Assembly (NCBI GenBank): GCA_900169235.1
Contig: FWCC01000112.1
Coordinates: forward strand, 62,001 to 126,000
Source: Zarea fungicola
Lineage: Eukaryota > Ascomycota > Sordariomycetes > Hypocreales > Cordycipitaceae
Direction of reading: 5' to 3'
DNA: 64,000 nt
Part shown: piece by piece, positions 32,477 to 41,526 of the stretch
Layout of the letters: every line of letters starts with the position of its first letter
Position numbering within the stretch: position 1 is the stretch's first letter
Translations under genes and position numbers: made by a program
Notes under the pieces: model-generated
What the model was told of the DNA's origin: nothing
Seen by the model: the letters and a program-made list of their open reading frames with translations, nothing else
The model's database searches: none

Positions 32477-32876
32477 ATGCTATCAAAGTTTCTGCTTGCG
32501 CTAAGCGTCGCCGCCTCGCAGTTTTACGCCGCGTCGGCTGAGAAGAACGGTTCATGCTATGGGCCTAACAAACGATACCCGCAGGGTATTTGTGTAATCC
32601 CGGGTGATTCATCCAACTATGCTTGTGTATGACACCCATTTCTATCCCTACTTCTAGGTTCCCGCTTGCTAATACGTCGAATAGTCTCCTGGACATAAAT
32701 GCACAGGATTTGTAGGGTTCCTGTATTTATGAGGCAACTTTAGTACTAATAAATGTCTTGATAGGACCATGCCTGCACCGTATTTACTTTTGGAGTCCAA
32801 GGACCGGTAAGTTCTACTCGGCTTATGTATACTATATGTGCTAATAGAATAGCCACCATATACGGTTTGCTTCTAG
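32477..32876 (+). CDS. six-cysteine secreted peptide encoded by four small exons
   Basis: A reconstructed gene with no single long frame. Exons: 32477-32626, 32685-32711, 32765-32806, 32853-32876, giving 80 residues. Exon 1 encodes a strong signal peptide of about 21 residues (hydrophobic core FLLALSVAA, cleavage after AASA) and three Cys. The three introns (58, 53 and 46 bases) start GTATGA, GTAGGG and GTAAGT, end in TAG, and have CTAAT-like branch sites; all are phase 0. Exons 2-4 contribute Cys four, five and six (KCTG, ACTV and VCF just before the stop). The mature peptide of about 59 residues therefore has six Cys, a pattern compatible with three disulfides as in small secreted defence or effector-type peptides. 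No family is claimed. A TATA box lies 87 bases upstream. The exon-2 donor GTAGGG is the weakest splice site. Confidence 0.62.
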
Positions 32877-33355
32877 TTCTTTTACATATCCATGGTGGAG
32901 AGTGTGCCTATACATCTACTTTGTAGCATAGAGACAGAAATTCAATATCTATTGCAGAGAGTAGATTGATTATTCAATTCATGAGAACCGATATATGCGT
33001 TGCATTATGAACAAGGATCATGCAGGGCATTTTCGGCCTCGGCATACCCCGAAAACTGTCGGCTGGTAAAATAAGATTGGCAAATTATGATTCTCTTGTT
33101 GAGCTCTGCTGCTCGTTCAAGAGGTTCTCAACCCAAGCAACCGCTCCTTGAACTTTTAGATGTTTTCCGACGTGAAATGTAGATTCGTTAAGCCATGACG
33201 GATTATGCGCTGTATTGAATGCGCGAGATGAGCCAAAAACAAACTGCTAGCTAATATAAAAATCTACACTCTTCTCTGCGGGACATCTATTCATACCACA
33301 GAGATACTCATGGCAAGTACAAGACCCAAACTCCAATGTCGAGAAAAACGGACAT
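32877..33355. other. spacer downstream of the 6-Cys peptide gene
   Basis: Convergent region between the 6-Cys peptide gene (plus) and Vti1 (minus). It is AT-rich, with no other gene. Confidence 0.55.
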
Positions 33356-34181
33356 TTACCTAAACTTGTTAAAAATGACGAGCACAATCAATAGAACCAA
33401 GACGGTAATGATGGAAATTGTAATTATCCTGTTGGTAGCCATCCTGTTGAAAGAACAAGGTTAGTATTAGTTGTACTTGAACCATCTGCCAGGGAGAATG
33501 GGATGGCTGGGGAGAAGAGGAGGGGACTTTACCTACGGGCCATGCCCCTCAGAGTCTTGACACTGCGGTCGACGTAGCCCTCGCTCTCCATGAGCCTATC
33601 GTGGGTGTGCTGGATAGTCTCTCGTTGCCTGTGCAGGTCGGCCAGGGTACCGGCGCCAATATCCTCGGTCTCGTTGGCAAGGGCCTGGCTGGCCTTGAGG
33701 CGCTGGGTGCTGCGGTCGAGGCGGTCGGTGCCGGAGAGCAGTTGCTGGCGCTGCTCGAGGTGAATGTCCGAGGGACCAGAGGGGTCGTCCTTGTAGCGGG
33801 AGCCAAAGAGGGCAGAGCGGTCGGAGGCGAGGTCGGACAGCTTGCGACGGCTGGCGTCGACATCGGATTCGTAGTTGCGGAAGCGCTGGTTGACTTTGCC
33901 GCGGGTCGAGGTGGGAATGTTGGATTTTTCGAGGCGCATCTGACCAAGCTAGACGAAAAGTCAGATACAAAAAAAAGAATCATGCAGCATTCTGTTCTTA
34001 CCAGTTCATCGGCTTCCTCTAGCGCACGCTCGGCTTGGCTGATGGCAGACTTTCGCTCCTCGCCGGACAGCTCTGGAATCTGGTCCATCTTTTGCGACAG
34101 GTCGGCCTGGACGAGCTTGAGTTCGGCCTCGTACGAGTTGAAGAGCTCGGAGCCGGCATCGGTGTCGAGGGGGTTTGCCAT
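33356..34181 (-). CDS. VTI1: Qb-SNARE Vti1
   Basis: A membrane fusion SNARE for Golgi, endosome and vacuole traffic, 227 residues. ATG at 34181. Exons 34181-34002, 33948-33533 and 33443-33356. Exon 1 encodes the N-terminal part of the Habc bundle (NSYEAELKLVQADLSQKMDQI). Splicing to LGQMRLEK restores the conserved EADELLGQMRLE. The SNARE motif occupies about 135-195 and contains the Qb layer region TIQHTHDRLMESEGYVDRSVKTLRGMARR. The third exon holds only the C-terminal anchor: ATNRIITISIITVLVLLIVLVIFNKFR. The second intron, placed exactly between the SNARE motif and the anchor, means that retention would give a soluble form. Length and order match fungal Vti1. Confidence 0.95.
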
Positions 34182-36074
34182 GGTGGCGGTTGTAAGAGGT
34201 GTGAGAGGTGACGAGAGGGAAGAGACGGAGTATGGAGAGGCGGGCTGCTGGTTGGTTCAGCTCGGTGTGCCGAGTGTGAGAGAGGACAAGCAATGGCGAG
34301 AAATAGGGACAGACAGCAGCAACACGCAAAGGACAGAGGACAGCGGTGCGATGCGGCAGGCAGCGATGGTTTGCGATGGAAATGTACAGGCTAGTTGGGT
34401 GGATGAATGGAATGGGATGGATGGCCTTGCGTCACCGTTGAGACGGAGGTTTAGCGGCAGCCGTTCATGGATGGTTACAGCGGAGTTGCAGCGGCACCCA
34501 CTGTACCGAGTGCTCTGTAGCCGGCTGCCTTCTGGCTGCACTACCCAGTGCATTCCCAGCCACAGCAAGCCCAGCCACATACAACTCCGCTGCACGTGAT
34601 GGATGGCGGTGCCCCGGTAAAAAAATTATATAGGCAAATTCTGCGTGCCGACTTTTTGCTGGCTTTTCTTCTTTCTTCTTCAAAGTTGAAACCCAGCGAA
34701 TGAAGATACTAGGCTTGACGTTGTGACTTTTCTTATTGTCAAATGGACACCAAGTTGATATAAGCTGGGGAGAAGGACGCAGGAGAATATCCTGTGCGGC
34801 GCTTCTAAGAATTGGTGATTCGAACCGACGTTTCCCGATCCCGTTGAGTGCTCGACATGAAGATGAGTGACGAGGAGAGTGACGAGGAGAGTGATGAGTG
34901 ATGAGTGATGGAGTAGGAAGATTTTATTTCATTGGAGTGTGAAGACGAGAGATGTTTTCCGTAGAATACCGCATGTGGCCGCTCCAAGTACAATGAAGTG
35001 AGATGTCATGTCGCTGATGTGACTCGGCTTCCCTTGGCTCAATCCCGAGATTGACAACCTGTGTAGCATGGATGGCCCATTTCATCACCACTGCCAGCAA
35101 TGCACATCGATCTTGTGAGCAGCTCGTCGTCAGCTTACTGGTTGTTGAGTGTTGGGGTCTCTCCCCATCGCCCCCCCATCACCCACCATCACCCCCAATG
35201 CACCGTCATTAGTGCCACCTTTAGTGCATCAGCCCCCCCGGAGACGCCCGGAGGAGCCACTGCAGCGGCCGAATGACCCCAAATGACCATGACTAGCCTC
35301 AACCTTTACTGAGGCTTTACTGCAAAGGGTGTCTGTCCCTCCCAATTAATTAATTACGTCGTTGATGGATGGCGTTGTCGCGGGAATCAATAAAACCTGG
35401 GGTCTTTGCTGTTTTTGTCAATGCCTGGTCATGCCATTTCCGACGGTCCACCAGTGTTAGAAAGTTGACGTCCTTGGTCTTCTTTTTTGCTTCCCTTTCT
35501 TCGTTCCTTTGCCTTGTATCCTTTTTGCTGCATTTGTTGAGCCCTTTTGGCATTTGTCGACCTTGCTGCATTTATCAAGCTTACTGCATTTGTCGCGGCG
35601 TCTTTTGCTGCCAGTCCTCGCCTCTTGTCTCGTCAATCCAGATGCCCTCTGCATATCCGCATCCGTCTTCGCGCCACCACATGTCCGAATCCAAGCACAT
35701 GTACGTCTTGTCTTGACCCGCGCCCTGCCTGCATGCATGCTGCACCCATTCCGTCTCCCAATAGGCTTTGCCGGCAACTCGGCCAGCCATGTCCATCCCG
35801 TTCCTTTCAGCTCTCCACGGACGGCCAGTATTCTCCCAAGCAAACCTGCCGTACCGACCACACACTAGCCTGTCGCCGATCCAACCTCAACAAGTCTTTC
35901 TGGGCTGGCTGAGTACAACCGGCAGCCAAACTACTGCACGGTGCAGCATCATCGAGAAACACCTCCTCTTTTCTTTGCCATTGTCCGGTTTTGCCTCATC
36001 TCGCATATCATCTCGCTTCTCATCTCACTCTTTCCACTTCCTTGCCGTGTCCTGTCCATCTACTCTTAATCAAA
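34182..36074. other. divergent spacer between Vti1 and the FAD oxidoreductase
   Basis: About 1.9 kb, with promoters of both genes. It contains a minisatellite-like GTGACGAGGAGA/GTGATGA tract at about 34866-34911 and a C-rich tract at about 35160-35245. No coding frame is supported. The pyrimidine-rich 35.9-36.07 kb segment is the likely leader of the next gene. Confidence 0.55.
34866..34911. repeat. short tandem repeat (GTGACGAGGAGA / GTGATGA units)
   Basis: Two 12-base units followed by three 7-base units in a non-coding region. Confidence 0.75.
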
Positions 36075-37775
36075 ATGTACAAAATGAACACGCCGGTTAA
36101 CCGGGTGAATAGAAAAAAAGTCGCCATCGTCGGCAGTGGCTGCTCTGGCATCGCAGCCTTGTGGGCGCTCAATCGCACCTTTCACGATGTCCACATGTAT
36201 GAGGCCGCCGATCGCCTCGGAGGACACACAAACACGGTCCAATGGAGCGCCGGCAAGTTCAAGACGGCCGTCGACACTGGCTTTATTGTCTTGAACACAG
36301 CAACCTACCGTAAGCCTGCAACTTGTATCCCCATCGCAGACCCTGCCCGCCTGTCACATGCTAAATTCAAAATCTGTATAGCCAACTTCATCAACTTCCT
36401 CAACAAGGTGGGCGTCGAGACGGAACCCACGGAAATGACCTTTGGCGTCTCCCGCGATCAGGGCGTCTTTGAATGGGCCGGCACAAATCTCAATGCCCTC
36501 TTCTGCCAGCGTCGTCGCATCTTTTCCCCGCGCATGTGGCGCATGATTTTTGACATTATCCGCTTCAACCAGTTTGCGCTTGACCTTCTCATTGATGAGG
36601 ACGAAGACTCCCAAAGCAGCAACGGCAACATCCACAGCAATGGCAGCAGCAGCAGCAGCAGCAGTTCTACTCACAGCAAGTTTTCCACACGGCGTGTCGA
36701 CCAATCCGAGACCATTGGTACCTATCTAGCCCGCGAAGGGTACTCCGACGCCTTTCGCGACGACTACCTCCTCCCCATGGCCGCCGCCGTATGGAGCACC
36801 AGCCCGGACAAGTGCGGCCTCGATTTCCCTGCCATTGCCCTCGTCCGCTTCCTCTGGAACCACCATCTGCTGTCCACCGTCGCCGCCCGCCCCGCCTGGC
36901 TCACCATCAAGGAGGGCGCCCAGGCCTACATCCACGCCGTCATGAAGGGCTTCCCCCCGAACCATTTGCATCTCAACACCGCCGTCCGCCAAATCGCCAA
37001 CAGCGCCGACGGCCGCGTCCTCCTGAGCCTCGAAAACGGCCGCACCGAGGTCTTTGACCACGTCATCCTCGCCACCCACGGCGACGAGGCCCTCGCCATG
37101 CTCGGCCCCTCGGCCACCGAAAAGGAGCGCGCCGTCCTCTCCTGCTTCCAGACCTCCCAGAACGAGGCCGTCCTGCACTCCGACACCAACTTTATGCCCC
37201 GCAACAAGCGCGCCTGGGCCGCCTGGAACTACCTCACCGTCTCCTCCCCGTCCACGGGCAGGGCCAACATTGACAAGGTGTCGCTGACGTACAACATGAA
37301 CATCTTGCAGCACATCCCCCGGCAGCCCTTTGGCGACGTCCTCGTCACCCTCAACCCGCTCCAGCGGCCGCGCCCCTCCACCGTCCAGGGCCGCTTCTTC
37401 TACTCGCACCCGCTCTACACGCCCGCCGCCTTTCGCGCGCAGCGTGAGCTCCGCCACATCCAGAACCGGCGCGGCATCAGCTTCGCGGGCGCGTGGACAA
37501 ACTACGGCTTCCACGAGGACGGCTTCAGCAGTGGCCTCGCCGTCGCCCAGGACCATCTCGGCGCCAAGCTCCCCTTTGCCTTTAAGGACTCGACGTACAG
37601 CCGCGGGCGCAAGCCGCAGCTGGGACTGGCTGATTACATGCTGCGCTTCTGCATCCTGCTCGTGCAGCTGTTTATCGTGCTGACCTTTGATCGCTTTTCG
37701 TCGGTTGGGACCAAGAAGCGACGGAGCGTGCTCAATGGGACGACCAAGGCATTTCAAAAGGCGAAATTAAAGTAG
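36075..37775 (+). CDS. FAD-dependent amine-oxidase-like oxidoreductase (COG2907 type)
   Basis: A flavoprotein of 542 residues from the predicted NAD/FAD-binding group related to amine oxidases and often found near cyclopropane-fatty-acid synthase genes in bacteria. Exons 36075-36309 and 36382-37775. The 72-base intron has no stop and keeps frame; removing it gives VLNTATYPNFINFLNKVGVE, the family sequence. The start ATG at 36075 (CAAAATG context) was preferred to an upstream non-ATG extension. The FAD-binding Rossmann motif VAIVGSGCSGIAAL is at about 17-30, then YEAADRLGGHTNTV. A Ser-rich, poorly conserved insert lies at about 175-200. VFDHVILATHGDEALAML and the C-terminal FAGAWTNYGFHEDGFSSGL close the FAD site. 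A hydrophobic C-terminal segment (about 500-515) may contact membrane. The substrate is unknown, possibly lipid. Confidence 0.9.
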   Translation: MYKMNTPVNRVNRKKVAIVGSGCSGIAALWALNRTFHDVHMYEAADRLGGHTNTVQWSAGKFKTAVDTGFIVLNTATYRKPATCIPIADPARLSHAKFKICIANFINFLNKVGVETEPTEMTFGVSRDQGVFEWAGTNLNALFCQRRRIFSPRMWRMIFDIIRFNQFALDLLIDEDEDSQSSNGNIHSNGSSSSSSSSTHSKFSTRRVDQSETIGTYLAREGYSDAFRDDYLLPMAAAVWSTSPDKCGLDFPAIALVRFLWNHHLLSTVAARPAWLTIKEGAQAYIHAVMKGFPPNHLHLNTAVRQIANSADGRVLLSLENGRTEVFDHVILATHGDEALAMLGPSATEKERAVLSCFQTSQNEAVLHSDTNFMPRNKRAWAAWNYLTVSSPSTGRANIDKVSLTYNMNILQHIPRQPFGDVLVTLNPLQRPRPSTVQGRFFYSHPLYTPAAFRAQRELRHIQNRRGISFAGAWTNYGFHEDGFSSGLAVAQDHLGAKLPFAFKDSTYSRGRKPQLGLADYMLRFCILLVQLFIVLTFDRFSSVGTKKRRSVLNGTTKAFQKAKLK

Positions 37776-38105
37776 CCCTTATTGTTTTATTACTTTTGCA
37801 CTGTGATTTGTGATTTGTAACGTTTTGACATGGCATTAGCGTGTATTATTTGTCTGCATTTATTTTATTTTATTTTATTTTTATATATATACTCATTGGC
37901 GTAATAGAAATCAATTCATTTTTTCTTCTACTACTTTTCATGTTACTCGTAATGCGTCACATATCCCAAGCCGAGTCGTCCCGGATATAGACGTTGGAGA
38001 GTCGGCTCATGACCCACAAAAAATTGTCCAAACCTCTCCAACACCGACGACTGGAGCTTTCCCTCAACCAAGCTTGTCCGGACACATCCGAGCGACATAC
38101 TCGCC
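37776..38105. other. short spacer with ATTTT-rich tract
   Basis: 3' region of the FAD oxidoreductase and promoter of Cox11. An ATTTT-type repeat runs over about 37855-37895. Confidence 0.6.
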
Positions 38106-39141
38106 ATGAATACCTCACGGCAGTTTGCGCAGTCAATAGCGCAGGCGGGCCAACGGGCCTGCTTCTTCTGCCAGAGCGCAGCCCGGCCGCAGACGCGATG
38201 CCTCGACGCCTCCGTCTTCCGACACAAGCTGTCCACCAGCACGGTACGACGAGCGCAGCCGCAGCACCCGCAGCACCGAGCGACCGCCCCTTCGATGGAC
38301 AAGATGCGCGAGCACTTTAAGATGAAGAATAGGACAGTCATGTATGCAGCATCACCGAGTCCAATTGGGGGTTTTGCTGCAGACGGAAGGCTAATTCGGG
38401 ATGATGTGCTAGATTCTACACTCTGAGTGCCATCTTGGGCACCGTTGCTCTATCTTATGGCTCCGTACCAATGTACAAGATGGTACGAAACTGACCAGCT
38501 CTCCACTATTGAATATCTATATGTTTATAGGTGTATATGGTTAACTCGATTTCTGTGTAGATCTGCCAACAAACCGGCTGGGGCGGCACCCCCGTCCGCG
38601 CCCACGGCGGCCCCGGCAGCGGCGAGCTGGACATTTCCTCCCGCGTCGTCCCCGTCACCACGGCCAAGCGCATCCGCGTCACCTTCAACGCCTCCGTCTC
38701 CGACGTACTCCCCTGGAAGTTCACCCCGCAGCAGCGCGAGGTCCGCGTCCTCCCCGGCGAGACGGCCCTCGCCTTTTACACGGCCACCAACCACGGCGAC
38801 AAGGACATCATCGGCGTTGCCACCTACAGCGTTACGCCGGGTCAATGCGCGCCGTACTTTAGCAAGATTCAGTGCTTCTGCTTTGAGGAGCAGCGGCTGA
38901 ATGCGGGCGAGACGGTGGACATGCCCGTGTTTTTCTACCTGGATCCGGATCTGTTGACCGATTTGAACATGCGAGGGGTGGAGACTGTGACGTTGAATTA
39001 TACGTTTTTCAGTACGTTTCTTTCTCTTTGTCCCTATTCACTTTTTTTCTTTCCATTCAATCAAACGTGGTAAATGCTAATGATTTGACAGAGGCGCGCT
39101 ATGATGATAATGGCCGGTTTACACCCCCCGTTGCTGTGTAA
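38106..39141 (+). CDS. COX11: cytochrome c oxidase assembly protein Cox11
   Basis: A mitochondrial inner-membrane copper chaperone that delivers copper to the CuB site of Cox1. Four exons: 38106-38341, 38413-38482, 38561-39011, 39092-39141, giving 268 residues. The first exon encodes a basic, Ser/Arg-rich presequence and MREHFKMKNRTV. Splicing adds the single transmembrane helix (VIFYTLSAILGTVALSYGSVP) and MYKM. Exon 3 starts ICQQTGWGGTPVRAHGG and holds the beta-sandwich with the copper-binding CFCFEEQRL and the DPDLLTDLNMRGVETVTLNYTFF core. The last exon encodes KARYDDNGRF and the tail. All phases agree (2, 0, 1). The junctions were fixed by the near-invariant family sequence. Confidence 0.96.
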
Positions 39142-39719
39142 TACACTTGTACACCACCTGCATTCCTTCCTTTTCGGAAAATAAAATGTATTACTAGATT
39201 TCCTCCATGTCGCATATATAGCGTTTTGTACCAATAGAATACAAGAGATGGCTCAATTCAAGAGCTTTGGAAAGCAGACATCTTGACAGGAGCCACATAC
39301 TGCAGCGGCGCAACTCAAAATCAACTCTATTAAATTTAAACAAATGTACATAAATTTACATATGTATAATAAAATGCCGGCATTTCTTTCAAATTTTCTT
39401 CCGAATTTGCTTTGTTTTATTTGTTTTCTCTTCACAACCACCAATACTGTCAATCTCGAATGCTGACATAATCAAACAATCTAGTCAACGCCTCACCTTT
39501 TCAAGGTACCCGCACACTCCTGCACCAATAAAAGCTGGCCTCCAACAAAATACCCTTCCGCATCACGTGTGTCCCACTTTCTCGTCTAAATTTCGCCCAC
39601 ACAATCCACCATGCAAAAAGATTTCCACGAATCTCTCAATTAGAGCTTCTTTTTTCCTTTCCTCTCCATTCCGCCCAACGACAACCAATCTTCTCACGTC
39701 GACAAACAACACCGCCAAA
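39142..39719. other. promoter region of RPL26
   Basis: 3' flank of Cox11 and promoter/leader of the ribosomal protein gene. The leader is CT-rich, as is usual for ribosomal protein genes. No gene was seen. Confidence 0.6.
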
Positions 39720-40260
39720 ATGGTCAAGGTCAACACCAGTATGTCTTGTCCAATTGCGTCTTCAACAAAAAAAAAAAGAGCCATGTGCTAACTAGACCCT
39801 TAGACATTTCGGCTTCCCGCCGCAAGAGCCGCGCCGCTCACTTCAAGGCCCCCTCCAGCCAGCGCCGTGTCATCATGTCCGCTCCCCTCTCCAAGGAGCT
39901 CCGTGAGAAGTACAACGTATGTTTTATCTCTACTACGAATTCAAGGACGAAAAGACGACGAGAACTAACAGGTAATCGCAGGTCCGCTCCATCCCCATCC
40001 GCAAGGACGACGAGGTCACCATCGTCCGTGGCTCCAACAAGGGCTCCGAGGGCAAGGTCACCTCCGTCTACCGCCTCAAGTACGTCATCCACGTCGAGCG
40101 CGTCACCCGCGACAAGGCCTCGGGCCAGTCCGTCCCCCTGGGCATCCACCCCTCCAACGTCGTCATCACCAAGCTCAAGCTCGACAAGGACCGTGAGGAC
40201 ATCCTGGCCCGCTCCAAGCGCGGCCGTGAGCTCGCTGCCACCAACAAGGTCACTGCTTAA
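39720..40260 (+). CDS. RPL26: 60S ribosomal protein L26 (uL24)
   Basis: A large-subunit ribosomal protein at the polypeptide exit tunnel, 136 residues. Exons 39720-39738, 39804-39916, 39982-40260. The first exon is only 19 bases (MVKVNT plus one base), a common layout for ribosomal protein genes. Splicing yields [28 protein letters not shown], then [22 protein letters not shown]. The KOW motif ([30 protein letters not shown]) is at about 52-80. Strongly biased C-ending codons fit high expression. The intron before exon 3 has AACAG and GCAG acceptors 10 bases apart; only the second keeps frame. Confidence 0.97.
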
Positions 40261-41526
40261 ATGCATTGTCTGACCAGTCAAAAAAACGCAAAAAAACATT
40301 CAAATACATCTTGTTGGTGAGATGTTTTTTTCTGAATGACACCATAAAAACACCAACACAAAATTCAAGGGAAATGGGCAACATGATACTCAACACACAA
40401 CGGCGGCGTTCTTCTTTTTTACAAAGTAATGACTTTGCTTTCTTTTTGCGATAGGAACCTCCTCGGTCGAGGAGGGGAAGAGAAAAAACCCGACAGGGGG
40501 TAGATACCACTAATTGAGAATTTTACAGGTTCTCAATGGCCATTTCCACATTTATTTCGTGTGTGAAGTGCTCCATGGGAGGCGTTTCCCGAAGTTTTGC
40601 TGCTTGTCCCTGCTCTCTTGTCCCGAGAAGAAAAAACAATGTCTTGCTGCTGTCGTGAAGTCGAATCGCAGATTTAGTCTTTCGATCATTTCATGATCCA
40701 AAGGATACATCTGTGTAAGAAACAACAACGCCCGTAGTCCCCAATCACTCGTAGACTTTCCATCCACCGCTAGTATATCTCCGCGTCGACCAGAAATTTC
40801 ATGGTCTTCGAGGTATACGACTAGCGAAGACTAAACCCAGTAGTTGGCTACTTTACTATCAATGCCTCTACTCTTGCCCGAAGATTTTCATCGAGAGTAA
40901 CTTTAATGACCATGGAAATTTGATGGTGAGGAACATGCATGTACCAGACGACGACATATCTTTAGCAACTCTGTAAATCATAATCACAGTAACAATAACA
41001 GGCACAATAAAAATCACAATCATTACAAAACAAAACTCTCATGCATCGCGACCGACTGTAAAGCATACTTTTCATCAATTAAAACTAGCCATTGTTGCTT
41101 CATCTAGTAAAATGCTCCATTGCCTTTCAAAGCACATCATAGTCAATACCAAGAGACCTAATCCCTCAGTCCCCAAGTATAGCTATCATCACTCTCTTCT
41201 GCCCCGGTATATATACCTGCAATTTGGTACAAGCTTGCGACATGATAAACCAGAGCGCACCATCCCGCCGTGCGCTCAGCAACCGCATTTGCGCCAAAAA
41301 AAAAAAGTCGGGTAGCAGACTTCACCAATCTATGTATATTGTTGCATTTTTGAGCTTCAACTCCTGCCCAATATCTGCTGCGAAGATGATGGCAATAGTG
41401 ATGCAAACCTGGACAGCTAACTCTGATGTGATACTATTCATACAAGTTTTTAAGTATGGCTGGTGTAATTCATGCCGAAGCTAAAACTTTTTTCATGTCG
41501 TTGGCGATCATGTCGCGACGACGTAA
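40261..41526. other. convergent spacer
   Basis: 1.27 kb between the 3' ends of RPL26 (plus) and the eIF4E-binding-motif gene (minus). No supported gene was seen. Confidence 0.6.

Noticed and set aside
36726..37757. 343-residue antisense frame opposite the FAD oxidoreductase
   Set aside because: Shadow frame with Val/Gly/Glu-rich composition and no family features.
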